A stretch of 46,876 bases of DNA from Falsiroseomonas oryziterrae (GCF_021864505.1 NZ_JAKJIB010000004.1:1-46876), one strand, 5' to 3'. Positions 7,924 to 16,721 are shown, numbered from the stretch's first letter. Numbers and translations are program-made. The notes: a model not told the origin generated them from the sequence alone.

Positions 7924-9312
7924 ATGAAGGCCACGCTCACCGACACCATGATCCGGTGCATCACGCCGAACGGCAAGGATCAAGATTTCTGGGACGAACG
8001 GCAACCCGGCCTCGTCCTGCGCTGCACGCCGTCAGGCAAGCTCTGCTGGTATGTCCGCGCTACCACCCTCGAAGGCAAGCGAACCCGCCCGAAGTTGGGC
8101 GAATGGCCAACCATCGGCCTGTCCCGCGCTCGCAAGGAGGCCATGCAGATGCTGGCCGACATCCAGCGCGGCGCTGATCCCGTGGCCACGAAGCGGAAAG
8201 CGCGTGCGGCGCGCGTCGAGGCGTTCACGGCGCGCACGGTCGAGCAGGCGCTCGCGGAATGGCAACGGGCGCGCGCGAATGATCCCGTGAAGCCGTGGTC
8301 GGACAGCTACCAGATCCGAATTCGAAGCGCGCTGAAGGTCCACTTTCCTCGCAAGCTGGCCCAGCGGCCGCTGCGCGATACCAAGCGCGAGGATTGGACC
8401 GATGTCGTCCTGCGGGCCAAGCGGACCGCCCCCGGCTCGGCCCCGTTCCTCTACACCATCATCTCCAGCTTCCTGTCGCACGCCGATGCGCACGGTTGGA
8501 TCGTGGGCCACCCACTTCCGCGCAAGGGGAAGGCGCTGATCGCACCTTCTCACCCTCCCCGTGAGCGCTTCCTGAGCGATCAGGAGTGGCTGGCGGTTTG
8601 GCACGCAGCCGACTCGGAGAACCCGAAGCTGAGGGCATTCGTTCGACTCGTCATCCTGTCGGGAGGGCGCGTTGCGGAAATCGGGAAGCTGTCGATGGGC
8701 GAGATCAAGGGGGACGTCGCCTTCATCGCCCTTCCGGGTGAAAGGACGAAGAACCGCGAACCGCATGCGATCCCGTTGGGCCACTTGGCGCGGCGCGAGG
8801 TCGAGGCTGTATGGCCGCTTGATCCGGTGGACAAACGGCCCGACTACAAGCTGCTGGGCCGCACTGGACAGTCCGGCTTCTCGGGCATCGGGAATCTGCT
8901 AGATCGACTCAAGAAGCGCTCCGGCGTCACCGACTGGTCTTTCCACGACTTGCGCCGCACGGTGCGCACGACGCTTGCGCATCTCGGTGTTCGCGAGGCC
9001 GAAGCTGAGTCGGCACTCAACCATGTCACAGACGGACCGGGGTCGCGACGGAAGCTCGTGCGTATTTACGACAAGTCGAGCAAGATCCCGCTCGGGGTCC
9101 GCGCTCTCAGGGTCTGGCAGGACTACGTCGCGGACGTCGTGGAAGGCAGGCGCGCGCCGGGCGATGCTGAGCGCATCTTCCGGGATGGCATCCCTGATCT
9201 GGCTACGCTTTTCGACACGCCCACGGTGCTTGCCCGCCTCAGGATGAAGCCCGGCCCAAAACCGAAGGGATGGGTCCGCCCCTGCGACGAGGAGGATGAG
9301 GCTGCCGCATAA
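7924..9312 (+). CDS. int: Tyrosine integrase, P4-like (DUF4102 N-terminus)
   Basis: 462 residues from the ATG at 7924, which has GAGGAGA 5 bases upstream; a longer frame from 7786 is open but lacks an RBS. The N-terminal DUF4102 arm-binding domain (about 1-95) shows FWDERQPGLVLRCTPSGKLCWYVR-like sequence. A core-binding SAM-like domain and the catalytic domain follow. Catalytic residues visible: Arg249 (GGRVAEI), His341 and Arg344 (FHDLRRT), His367 (ALNHV), nucleophile Tyr382 (RIYDKS). It should catalyse site-specific integration and excision of the island at tRNA-Gly. It lies beside attL, the tRNA-fragment end, and all catalytic residues are intact. Confidence 0.93.
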   Translation: MKATLTDTMIRCITPNGKDQDFWDERQPGLVLRCTPSGKLCWYVRATTLEGKRTRPKLGEWPTIGLSRARKEAMQMLADIQRGADPVATKRKARAARVEAFTARTVEQALAEWQRARANDPVKPWSDSYQIRIRSALKVHFPRKLAQRPLRDTKREDWTDVVLRAKRTAPGSAPFLYTIISSFLSHADAHGWIVGHPLPRKGKALIAPSHPPRERFLSDQEWLAVWHAADSENPKLRAFVRLVILSGGRVAEIGKLSMGEIKGDVAFIALPGERTKNREPHAIPLGHLARREVEAVWPLDPVDKRPDYKLLGRTGQSGFSGIGNLLDRLKKRSGVTDWSFHDLRRTVRTTLAHLGVREAEAESALNHVTDGPGSRRKLVRIYDKSSKIPLGVRALRVWQDYVADVVEGRRAPGDAERIFRDGIPDLATLFDTPTVLARLRMKPGPKPKGWVRPCDEEDEAAA

Positions 9313-9609
9313 GCGGCCTCAGCCGCGCTGCCTGAGCATGAAGTCACGGCACGGCGTGCTTGCGGCAGGCCAGCGCGGGATGAAGAAGGAGGCGAGAACC
9401 GGCCGCCATGAAGTGGACGTCGCAATGACAAGAAGCCCCGGTGCGAGGCAACGCACCGGGGCCGTAGTATCGAGAGCAACGCGGCAAAGCCGCGATCCTG
9501 TTTAGCCAATCCGCCCTCGCATCCTGAGGCGGGCGAAGATACGAATGAATTCGGAGGAAGGCGCGAGGCCAAGCGTAAATACGCTCAGCGCCGGGCGGGC
9601 AAGCCGGGC
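9313..9609. other. Intergenic region after the integrase
   Basis: 297 bp without a convincing gene. It contains the strong 11-bp hairpin at 9435-9462. The short frames here have no RBS or protein-like composition. Confidence 0.5.
9435..9462. terminator. Strong hairpin downstream of integrase
   Basis: Perfect 11-bp stem (GCCCCGGTGCG/CGCACCGGGGC) with a 6-base AGGCAA loop. It follows the integrase stop by about 120 bp and precedes the next gene. There is no T-run, so intrinsic termination would be weak, but GC-rich stems without T-runs are common at gene ends in high-GC genomes. Confidence 0.5.
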
Positions 9610-10818
9610 GTGGTATTCGAGAGCAACATCATCATGACCTACGGACCGCCCATCGTGGGCGCACCATCAGACCGCGAGCCTTCCTATTCATCGTTCATTG
9701 AGCGCCTGCAAGCAGCGCGACGAAGCCGCGCACCATTCCCTGCAGACCGACCTTGGGGTGCTGCGCATCACCGACCCGTCCAGCCAGCGCTAGGGGACGA
9801 CCGGCTCGGCACATCAATCAAAATCGAGTCGCGCGAGCCGGAGGAGCGAAGCCCCGGTTCCTTCCCAGAGCACGCCCCCGAGGTGAGTCCGCTCACGGAC
9901 AAGGACCGCATGAAGGCACTTATTCGCGAGCACATCCGTCGCAGGGACGCGGCTTCCATGCCGGTCGCCTCTCCTATCGGCCCAGCGGAAATGCCCGTAA
10001 CTTCCCAAACGAAGGTCCTAGACCACGTAGATACGTATAATACGGGCATTGCATGCTCCGAGGACGAGTCACGGGCGCGGCTGGCGCCGCGCCATCTCGT
10101 GGCCGGTCCCGAGGGATCGGCATCTCAAGCGGCTCGTCGCGACAACAAGGTGCTAAGCGCCGACCCGAACCTCGCATGCACCGCGCGCACCGATGAATCC
10201 GAACGGGTGAGTCGGCCCGTCATCACGGGCATTGACGCCGAAAGCACGGTCTCGGTCGGGATCGTGCTGCCCGGCCCGATCAGGTGGTGGCGGTTTCATA
10301 TGTGGGATAATGGCTTGGCCCGTCCCCGCAACTCGCCTCGCTTCCGGGTGAAGCTCTGGGCGGACTCTCGCCGCGAGCCAAATACGCGCTCGCCCCAGAG
10401 CGAGTCGGCGGCTCATCCGCTGGACGTCTGGGGATTCCTGCGGTCGGTTTTGCGAGCCGAAGAACGCGGTGCCCTCTCGGCAGAACAGGCAACGTTTGCA
10501 CGCGATTGTGCGGAAGCAGTGCGCGATCTACCGCGCGAGGAGGACTGGCCACAACCTCACCTTGGCTTCCTCTACCGCCGCGAACCGGGTGACGGGGTGA
10601 TCTACAACTACGACCAGATCTGCATGGTGGTCTGGGAGGCACATGACGAGGGCGAGGTTGGCTATCGGCCCAAGATCCATCTCGTGGTTGATGGTGTCTC
10701 GACGAGCGCGGGGATAGTGCGAGAGCTTCACAACGCCCCGAAGAGCCCGCGTTGGGATGGCTACTACGATCCGAGGTTCGAGGAGCGCCGCGCAGCGAGG
10801 AAGAACGCGCGTCGGTGA
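9610..10818 (+). CDS. Hypothetical island protein (402 aa)
   Basis: Up to 402 residues. The start is unclear: GTG at 9610 or ATG at 9634, neither with a strong RBS. The N-terminal half is Arg/Pro/Ser-rich, low in hydrophobic residues and looks disordered. The C-terminal half (from about residue 215) is better ordered, with IRWWRFHMWDNGLARP, WGFLRSVLRAEERG, YNYDQICMVVWEAHDEG and IHLVVDG, and ends in a basic tail. No signal peptide or membrane segment. I do not recognise the family. It ends 6 bp from the convergent gene that follows. Confidence 0.5.
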   Translation: MVFESNIIMTYGPPIVGAPSDREPSYSSFIERLQAARRSRAPFPADRPWGAAHHRPVQPALGDDRLGTSIKIESREPEERSPGSFPEHAPEVSPLTDKDRMKALIREHIRRRDAASMPVASPIGPAEMPVTSQTKVLDHVDTYNTGIACSEDESRARLAPRHLVAGPEGSASQAARRDNKVLSADPNLACTARTDESERVSRPVITGIDAESTVSVGIVLPGPIRWWRFHMWDNGLARPRNSPRFRVKLWADSRREPNTRSPQSESAAHPLDVWGFLRSVLRAEERGALSAEQATFARDCAEAVRDLPREEDWPQPHLGFLYRREPGDGVIYNYDQICMVVWEAHDEGEVGYRPKIHLVVDGVSTSAGIVRELHNAPKSPRWDGYYDPRFEERRAARKNARR

Positions 10819-10824
10819 CCTTGC

Positions 10825-11493
10825 TCACCCGATCAGGAACGGCAGCGGCTCCTGATCAGGCACATCGAATAGCGGTTTAGCTTGGCGGGGCCGTTGCGGC
10901 ATCACGACGATCCGCAATGGCTCTACACCACGCCGACGCTGCGCGAGGTGGACAGCCAGCATCTCGGGGAGGCTGAAGAGCGGCTGCACATTACCTGCGT
11001 CCATCAACGTCGACGCAGGCCATCGCCGCTTGAGGCGTGCGCCAACCACGGCGCGCGGCAGGGATGGGTGACGAACAATCACGAGGGCTCGCCCGTTCGC
11101 GTCTACCAGTCCAGCGAACGACACTGTCCGCCAGCGGATGTCCTCGCGTGCTGCACGGTCGCGGACGTCGCGCAGACCTCGACGAACGAGCGGCGCGGTT
11201 CGGACCGCAGCCTCAGAAGACGTGGCATCAGTCGTGAACAGCGAAACCGCATCACCTGAAGCAAGAGACCATTGCTCCATGCCGCGCCACCAGCGCGCGG
11301 CTATACGTGGACCGCACCATTGGCAGCCGGGTGAGCGGCAGGTCCATGGCCAACGGCTACGGCTTCGTTCGCGACGCATCGCCGCACATTGTTCGAGCCG
11401 CAAAGCGGTCGCTGGCGCAGACATCCGCAAAGCGGCGATGACATGCCCTTGCCGCTCTTCGCGTTCGTGCTGGTCGCTTCGCGCCATGATCAT
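10825..11493 (-). CDS. Hypothetical protein with zinc-ribbon-like motif
   Basis: 222 residues from the ATG at 11491-11493, which has AGGGGA close upstream; an earlier in-frame ATG at 11511 lacks it. Near residue 50 the sequence TCRSPGCQWCGPRIAARWW carries a C-x4-C-x2-C arrangement like the zinc-binding part of rolling-circle Rep proteins and some transposases. The expected HUH motif is not seen: the equivalent strand reads GRALVIVRHP. A relation to Rep proteins is therefore only a guess, and a DNA- or RNA-binding role is equally possible. The 18-bp palindrome lies 63 bp upstream, shared with the divergent gene at 11689. Confidence 0.5.
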   Translation of the reverse strand: MIMARSDQHEREERQGHVIAALRMSAPATALRLEQCAAMRRERSRSRWPWTCRSPGCQWCGPRIAARWWRGMEQWSLASGDAVSLFTTDATSSEAAVRTAPLVRRGLRDVRDRAAREDIRWRTVSFAGLVDANGRALVIVRHPSLPRAVVGARLKRRWPASTLMDAGNVQPLFSLPEMLAVHLAQRRRGVEPLRIVVMPQRPRQAKPLFDVPDQEPLPFLIG

Positions 11494-11556
11494 GCGTCCC
11501 CTAAAGTCCACTTATCGGGGGGACCGATCTGGCAGCCGTATGCGTGTCGCCCAAGA

Positions 11557-11574
11557 ACTGTCCTGCAGGACAGT
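11557..11574. promoter_or_regulatory. 18-bp palindrome, copy 1 (putative operator)
   Basis: ACTGTCCTGCAGGACAGT is perfectly self-complementary and identical to the copies at 35926-35943 and 38801-38818. This one lies between two divergent genes, 63 bp from the minus-strand start and 114 bp from the plus-strand start, a natural operator position. The flanking GA before ACTG is shared with the other two copies read on the minus strand. Confidence 0.65.
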
Positions 11575-11639
11575 CGCCGAGCCAGAGCACGCCTCCGGCC
11601 GAGGCGCTGATGTCCGGACGTGTTGCGCAGATTCCTGAG

Positions 11640-11675
11640 CCTGTCGCTCTTCTGACGACTAAGTCGTCGGACAGG
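11640..11675 (+). promoter_or_regulatory. Hairpin touching the RBS of the 142-aa gene
   Basis: An inner stem GACGAC/GTCGTC with a TAA loop (11654-11668) and an outer pairing CCTGTC (11640-11645) with GACAGG (11670-11675) can form just before the start at 11689. The outer stem ends at the GGGAG ribosome-binding site, so folding could limit initiation. This is a structural observation only. Confidence 0.35.
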
Positions 11676-11688
11676 GAGCAGACCAGCA

Positions 11689-12117
11689 ATGACGACCGAT
11701 TGGTTCAGAGTGACGATTCATACCTTGGCCGAGAACGCGGAGACACTCGATGAGGTGCTGGAGGGCGTGGGGTATCTCCGGCTCATCTACGGCGGAGAGG
11801 CTGCCTACGTCCTCTGCGGCACGCGTAATGAGCTCTTTGCCGCGCGACTTGCACTGGAGGGATTCGTCGAGGAGGTCTGCGAAGAGGATCTCGCCCTGTT
11901 GCTTCGAGAGCCAGCCGATGCAGACCGCGTGGGAGAGGTCCTGCGCGATACGCCCACCTTGAACGGGGCGCCGCAGGTCACGCGTCAGCTATGGATCGAC
12001 GTCCGTGACGACGCGACGCTGGTCGCCATCCGGGCAGCCATTGCGGGCCGCCTCATCGCCGACAGCACGTCCATCGAGGTGCTTCAGGGCGACGAACCGG
12101 GCATGATCGCTCGGTGA
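11689..12117 (+). CDS. Hypothetical protein (142 aa)
   Basis: 142 residues, ATG preceded by GGGAG. The sequence alternates strands and helices (WFRVTIHTLAEN, LIYGGEAAYVLCG, ELFAARLALEGFVEEVCEEDLALLLREP) and is acidic. There is no signal peptide or membrane span. The second half (TRQLWIDVRDDATLVAIRAAIAG) could be a repeat of the first half's strand-helix pattern. Family not recognised. It lies downstream of palindrome copy 1 and upstream of the YcjX/YcjF pair, with 231 bp to the next start. Confidence 0.55.
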   Translation: MTTDWFRVTIHTLAENAETLDEVLEGVGYLRLIYGGEAAYVLCGTRNELFAARLALEGFVEEVCEEDLALLLREPADADRVGEVLRDTPTLNGAPQVTRQLWIDVRDDATLVAIRAAIAGRLIADSTSIEVLQGDEPGMIAR

Positions 12118-12348
12118 TGGCGCGGTGATCTCGCGTCCTATTGTCATCCCTGCACTGTTGCTGGCGGCCTGCACCCCAGACCGACCTAACCCAATGGCTT
12201 CGGCACCATCAGCCACGGTCCCAGAGTGGGTCCGCTGGCACGGCCAGCGCATCGCGGGTGGGGCGGGCTCTGTCATCCTCAAAAGACCGTTACTTTCTCA
12301 GTCCGGCTTCGATACTCTGAAGACCTAGCAAGCCGGGGAGAACACCGC

Positions 12349-13785
12349 GTGGGCGCCATCAGAAGGCTGGGGAGCGAGATCACCGCGTGGCGGCGGAGCA
12401 CCACAATAACCGTCGCCGTGGCAGGCCTGTCGCGCTCAGGCAAGACCGCCTTCATCACTAGCGTCGTCGCCAACCTGCAGGCCGCCGCGCGCAACTCCCG
12501 TGCGGCCGAGTGGCTAAAGGGGCTCGACGCGGTCGCCACGGGGCGCCTTCGCTCGGCCGACCGACCACAAAACTACCGCCCCCGCCACGGCCGCATGCTG
12601 CCCTATGGCGACATGCTGTCCGCTCTCACGGCCGACGCGCCAAGTTGGCCCTCCCGGACAGCCGACGTCTACGAGACGGCGCTCGACATACACTTCTGGC
12701 CCGGTGCGGCGCCCGTCGCGGGGAGCAGCGCGGACAAGGCTGCAGCCCGGCTCCGGCTCGTGATCGTGGACTACCCCGGCGAATGGCTCGTGGACGTGCC
12801 AATGATGGGCCAGCCCTACGCGGATTGGTCGGCCGCAGCCCTAAACCGCCTTCGCAGCGCACCTTGGAGTGAGGTGTCGGACGGCTTCCGGACCCTCCTC
12901 GCCGAGACCGATTGGACAGGTCCCGACAGTAACGACGCCGCTGAGCGGGCTGCGCGGGAGTGGCAGCGGGTGCTGGTCGCGGCCCGCGAGCGCGGCCTGA
13001 AATGGCTCCAGCCCGGCCATTTCGTCCGGGCGCGCGGTCAGGATGAGGAGGGCGCTGTCCCACGGTTGGACGAGGAGCGGCTCTGGTTCTGCCCGCTTCC
13101 GGACGCGGCGATCTCGGCCGCGAAGGGCGGCTCGCTGGCGCGCGCCATGTCCGACCGCTACGCGCGCTACCAGAAGGAGACGGGCAAGTTCTTTGGGGAC
13201 ACCCTGAAGGACGCCACGCACCACGTCCTGCTCGTGGACGTTCTGGAGGCGCTGGCCGAGGGCGAGCGCGCGTTCAACGAGTCGGCGGAAGTGCTGGCGG
13301 AGGTCTACCGCGTGTTCGCGGCCGAGACCTCGACATTCAAGAGGCTTCTCGGTCTGGCCGGGCTCAAGCGCGTCATGTTGGTCGCCACAAAGGCCGACAC
13401 CGTCCCGCCGAACCAGCGGGCAGCGATGCAGAGCCTCCTGACCGACATGTGCGGCGGGCGCTTCGCCGGTGCGGCAGGTGCCGCGCGGCCAGAGGCCGAT
13501 TACCTCGCAGCCGTTCGCGCCACGCAGGACGTCGACGCGGTGGTGGACGGCGCGGAGCCGGTGCGCGTTGTGGAGGGGCTCTGCTCGGAGACTGGAAAGC
13601 GACGCCGCGTCACTATGATCGATGTCCCCGACCGTATGCCCTCGGCCGACTATTTCCGCCGCCGACAGGGCATCAGGCCGCCGCGCTTCGTGCCTCCGGC
13701 CGTGGATGGCCGTGGTGACTACGGCGTGCCCAACGTCCGGCTTGGACATGTCCTGCACAAATTGCTCGGGGAGGTCCTTCGATGA
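12349..13785 (+). CDS. ycjX: YcjX-family P-loop GTPase (DUF463)
   Basis: 478 residues from a GTG start with GGGGAG 8 bases upstream. The N-terminus carries the Walker A sequence GLSRSGKTAF (about 26-35), then RMLPYGDM, LVIVDYPGEWLVDVPM (Walker B region), FCPLPD and VATKAD (guanine-specificity-like, about 345-350), all matching YcjX proteins. In E. coli ycjX lies beside ycjF and the phage-shock (psp) genes and is induced by envelope stress. Here the pair is cargo of an island. The stop overlaps the ATG of the ycjF homologue by 4 bp, so the two are translationally coupled. Confidence 0.88.
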   Translation: MGAIRRLGSEITAWRRSTTITVAVAGLSRSGKTAFITSVVANLQAAARNSRAAEWLKGLDAVATGRLRSADRPQNYRPRHGRMLPYGDMLSALTADAPSWPSRTADVYETALDIHFWPGAAPVAGSSADKAAARLRLVIVDYPGEWLVDVPMMGQPYADWSAAALNRLRSAPWSEVSDGFRTLLAETDWTGPDSNDAAERAAREWQRVLVAARERGLKWLQPGHFVRARGQDEEGAVPRLDEERLWFCPLPDAAISAAKGGSLARAMSDRYARYQKETGKFFGDTLKDATHHVLLVDVLEALAEGERAFNESAEVLAEVYRVFAAETSTFKRLLGLAGLKRVMLVATKADTVPPNQRAAMQSLLTDMCGGRFAGAAGAARPEADYLAAVRATQDVDAVVDGAEPVRVVEGLCSETGKRRRVTMIDVPDRMPSADYFRRRQGIRPPRFVPPAVDGRGDYGVPNVRLGHVLHKLLGEVLR

Positions 13786-14969
13786 GCCGTGCCCCCGATA
13801 GTCCCCTGATCCGCGTCGAGGACGTGGACGAAGCCCCAGAAATCCCTGCGCGCGCTAATGCAACGGCAGCGCGGGCCGCGCTGCATCCATCGCCATTGAT
13901 CATCGTCGAGACGCTCGACGCTGCTGAGCCAGTCCGGCCGGAGCCCGAGGCGGATGCATCGGCGGATCTTCCCGCCGAGGAGCCCGCCCCAAGCGGACGT
14001 GGCGGTTGGCTCGTCTGGTCCGTGGTGATCGGTGCCATGGCGCTTACGTTCGTCGGTATCGCGCAGTGGGTGCTTGGTCTTCTGGCCAGCATCCCGCTTC
14101 TTGGTGTTCCGGCGGCCTTGGCTGCAGCCGCGCTCGTATTGGGACTGCTGGGCCTCGGTTGGCGGGAGGTGGCGGCATTGCGGCGCCTGCGTGACGTGCG
14201 GCAGGTGCGGGCCGAGGTTGAGGGAGCGGATGGAGAGCGCCTGAGCCGTCTCCTTCTCCGCATCGGGACCGACGTTGGCGCCGCGCCGGTGGCCCAGCGC
14301 GCGGCGGCAGTGGTGGAGGATCAGGGACCGGCGGCGGCGAGGCTGATGCTTTCGCGGGAGGCGCTCGCGCCGCTCGACCGCCGCGCCGCCCTCGTGGTCG
14401 GCTCGGCCGCCAAACAGGGCTTTGTAATGGTAACTGCGAGCCCGTCGTCCGCCCTCGACTCCGCGCTCCTGATCCTCCGGGCGACGCGACTCGTCCGCGA
14501 GATCGCCACCATTTACGGCTACCGGCCGAGTGCCTTCGCGCTTCGGACTCTCGCACTTGCCGCGACCCGCGACGCAGGCGCCGTGGCCCTTGCCAACGCA
14601 CTCGCTGAAGCGGCAGCCGAGGCTACATCGCGGTCGATGGCGAAGGCGGGAGACGCCATCGTCGGAGCAGGTGTGGCCACCGCCGCCAGCGGGGCGGGGC
14701 TGGTCATCGGTCTGCCAATGATGGCGGTGGGCACCGCGTTGTCGCTGACCGGGCGCACGGTGGGAACCGCCGGAGGCGCCGTTGGCGGTGGCGCGACGGC
14801 AGCGTGGCGGCTCTACAGGTTCGGACTAATGGTGCTGGTGGCAGCGCGACCGTTGCCGTTCGACCGAGGTGAGTTGAACGAGTTGCGAGGCGCAGCCCGC
14901 CGCGAACTGTCGCGGCTGTCGCTCGGGCGGGCCAGCGATGGGACCGGCGGCGTGAGCAGGCCTGCCTGA
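13782..14969 (+). CDS. ycjF: YcjF-family inner-membrane protein (DUF697/TIGR01620)
   Basis: 395 residues. A Pro/Ala/Asp-rich cytoplasmic N-terminus (about 1-70) is followed by two adjacent membrane segments (GWLVWSVVIGAMALTFVGI and ALAAAALVLGLLGLGW, about 74-130) and a helical domain with ALIVDSAL-like and RLVREIATIYGYRPS sequence typical of the YcjF/DUF697 family. A Gly/Ala-rich hydrophobic stretch near 285-340 (GAGVATAASGAGLVIGLPMM) is also conserved. It is the membrane partner of the GTPase encoded just upstream (ATGA overlap). The pair may form a membrane-linked stress or defence module, but the substrate is unknown. Confidence 0.85.
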   Translation: MSRAPDSPLIRVEDVDEAPEIPARANATAARAALHPSPLIIVETLDAAEPVRPEPEADASADLPAEEPAPSGRGGWLVWSVVIGAMALTFVGIAQWVLGLLASIPLLGVPAALAAAALVLGLLGLGWREVAALRRLRDVRQVRAEVEGADGERLSRLLLRIGTDVGAAPVAQRAAAVVEDQGPAAARLMLSREALAPLDRRAALVVGSAAKQGFVMVTASPSSALDSALLILRATRLVREIATIYGYRPSAFALRTLALAATRDAGAVALANALAEAAAEATSRSMAKAGDAIVGAGVATAASGAGLVIGLPMMAVGTALSLTGRTVGTAGGAVGGGATAAWRLYRFGLMVLVAARPLPFDRGELNELRGAARRELSRLSLGRASDGTGGVSRPA

Positions 14970-15027
14970 ACGTGCACGGCTACCCGCTGTCACGCACGCC
15001 ATTTGACGCCCTACCGTCGTCTGTGAG

Positions 15028-15681
15028 TCACCGCTGCGCCATCGCGGCGAGCAACACCCCCGCGAGCGCCCGCTCGTCCTCCGTGGGGCGGCGTGGCGCG
15101 AGGAGATCGGTCATCCAGCCATCCACGCCGTTGAGGGTGGAGGCAGGTCCGGAGCCCGACAGGTTCCGCAGCGCGGCCGGGCGGCCGTCCTCACCTCGGA
15201 CAATTTCCCGCAGGCTCAGCCGCCGTTCTACGCCTTTCCCAATGCGTGCTGCGGCGGTCACCGCGACTGCTTCCACGCGCCGGTCTGACGACGCGGGTGT
15301 CACACCCTCCGCGAGTTCATCAGCGACCACCATCCAGACCTCACACCGGCAGATGACGAGGTGCGCATCGGCCGAGACGGCCAGCAGGCGAGCGGCGTTG
15401 ACACTCCGCGTGCGGGCCGCCTCGTCCCGCAGGTCCATCGGCATAAGGTGCGTCACGCCGTCGCACCCAATCACGACGACCAGCGGGGCGAGGAAGCCGT
15501 CCTGCACAAGGGTGCGCTCAGCGTGCGCGAGGTCGCGCTTCCAGCGGCGTCCGAACTCGGTTTTGGTCATGGCGGTGACCAACAGTGCTCGGCGTGCGTC
15601 CGACAGCAAGCCCTGAAGCAAACCGGCGGACAGGTCGGAGGCTGGGCCGCCTAGATCCGGAAGCCGTTCTTGGAGGCCCAC
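15028..15681 (-). CDS. Hypothetical protein downstream of DUF413 gene
   Basis: Up to 217 residues. The ATG at 15681 overlaps the upstream DUF413 gene by 31 bp; an internal ATG at 15570 (MTKTEFGRRWKRDL) is an alternative. The central region (FLAPLVVVIGCDGVTHLMPMD, RLLAVSADAHLVICRCEVWMVV) looks like a compact alpha/beta fold with two Cys residues. The C-terminus contains ALRNLSGSGPASTLNGVDGWMTDLL. I do not recognise the family. Overlap with the DUF413 gene implies co-translation. It converges on ycjF with about 58 bp between stops. Confidence 0.55.
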   Translation of the reverse strand: MGLQERLPDLGGPASDLSAGLLQGLLSDARRALLVTAMTKTEFGRRWKRDLAHAERTLVQDGFLAPLVVVIGCDGVTHLMPMDLRDEAARTRSVNAARLLAVSADAHLVICRCEVWMVVADELAEGVTPASSDRRVEAVAVTAAARIGKGVERRLSLREIVRGEDGRPAALRNLSGSGPASTLNGVDGWMTDLLAPRRPTEDERALAGVLLAAMAQR

Positions 15682-16001
15682 TCGGCAGCGTCGTCCAGCG
15701 TGCCGTCCATCCGCGAGGGGTAGGACCGTTGGCCCGGCGCATCCTCGATCATGGTGGCCCGCGCCTCGGCCTCGGCTTTCCTGCGCTCGTATTCGGCCGC
15801 ACGGCGCGCGCGTTCGAGCCGCACATATTTGGTGAACGCGATCTCGTGCTCAGTCACGGCATCGGCCTCGCCCCGGCACACCGCCACAAACCGAACCTGC
15901 TCTGGCGTGCTCGGCGTCCTCTTGCCCCCGTTTAGGGCGCGGTAGAAGTCTCCGTATCGTTCGATGAGCGCCTGCTCGCGCTCCGTCAGCGCGTCTTCCA
16001 T
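15651..16001 (-). CDS. DUF413 (MaoP/YifE-like) protein
   Basis: 116 residues. The segment LIERYGDFYRALNGGKR, then FVAVCRGEADAVTEHE and FTKYVRLERA, aligns well from memory with E. coli MaoP (YifE): LLERHG...GKREP, LFVAVCRGE..PVTEAE, SKYM. MaoP acts with the maoS site to organise the Ori macrodomain of the chromosome. The C-terminal 50 residues here are charged, starting as a likely coiled helix (RRAAEYERRKAEAEARA), and are not MaoP-like. Presence on an island next to ycjXF is unexpected. Family assignment is fairly sure; a chromosome-organising role in this host is not established. Confidence 0.72.
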   Translation of the reverse strand: MEDALTEREQALIERYGDFYRALNGGKRTPSTPEQVRFVAVCRGEADAVTEHEIAFTKYVRLERARRAAEYERRKAEAEARATMIEDAPGQRSYPSRMDGTLDDAAEWASKNGFRI

Positions 16002-16292
16002 GCCCCGCTCCGGCCGCTACGCCTGAACGCTACTGGACCGGCCTGCCGCGCCACAACAGCTTCATCGCTCAGTCGCCAGCGTCCTCTCAGCGCTCCGCCA
16101 AGGTGACGGCCCGTATGTGCGCTGCGCACGATAAATGGCGCGAAAAAAAGTTCCGACGCTTCAGCTGCCGAACCAGTGGCTCTTCATGGCCCGTTTGGCC
16201 CTCGCCGCGAGGTGGTCGTCCCTGACCTCGCCTCTTGCCTGCGGTGCTCAGACGCCTTTCATCTCGGGCGTCACTTACAAAACGGAGCCCTC
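16002..16292. other. Intergenic region upstream of DUF413 and a small ORF
   Basis: 291 bp between divergent starts. Only short frames without RBS occur. A small inverted repeat (GTGCG CTG CGCAC, about 16117-16129) is visible. No gene called. Confidence 0.4.
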
Positions 16293-16469
16293 ATGGACCC
16301 CTACGAGAACCTGCGTATCGACCTTCAAGCCGCGCTCCGGAGCGTCAAGGGCAAGATCGCGGCCGCCGGTCGTCACGGCAATAGCGATGCCGATGTCCGG
16401 CTGAAGCGCCAGCGCCTGCTCGACGCGTGGAACATCCTGTTCCCCGGTGAGGCGCGTCACCTCCCCTAG
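16293..16469 (+). CDS. Possible small protein (58 aa)
   Basis: 58 residues from an ATG preceded by GGAG (CGGAGCCCTC then ATG). The sequence MDPYENLRIDLQAALRSVKG and RLKRQRLLDAWNILFPGEA is compatible with two amphipathic helices, and codon usage looks coding. There is no recognisable family. An in-frame extension to 16176 lacks an RBS. It could also be noise in an otherwise gene-poor stretch. Confidence 0.4.
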   Translation: MDPYENLRIDLQAALRSVKGKIAAAGRHGNSDADVRLKRQRLLDAWNILFPGEARHLP

Positions 16470-16721
16470 CAGCAGCGCACCAACGTGCTTCAGACTTGCG
16501 AGGCGCGAACGCGTTCTGTAGCGGCGGAAGCGGGGCATGAAAGGCGTCGCGCGCGCCCTGACGAAGGTCAGGCATGGGCGGCGCATGCCACGCTTGAATC
16601 CACGTCAGCTTTGTAGCCGGCATCAGGCGGTAGAAGGAGAGGAAAGCTACGCGTGCAACACTTTGGCAGAGTGGACGCAATCAGCCATCGTCCGCTGGTC
16701 GGCATGTGAGGGGCGGCATCG

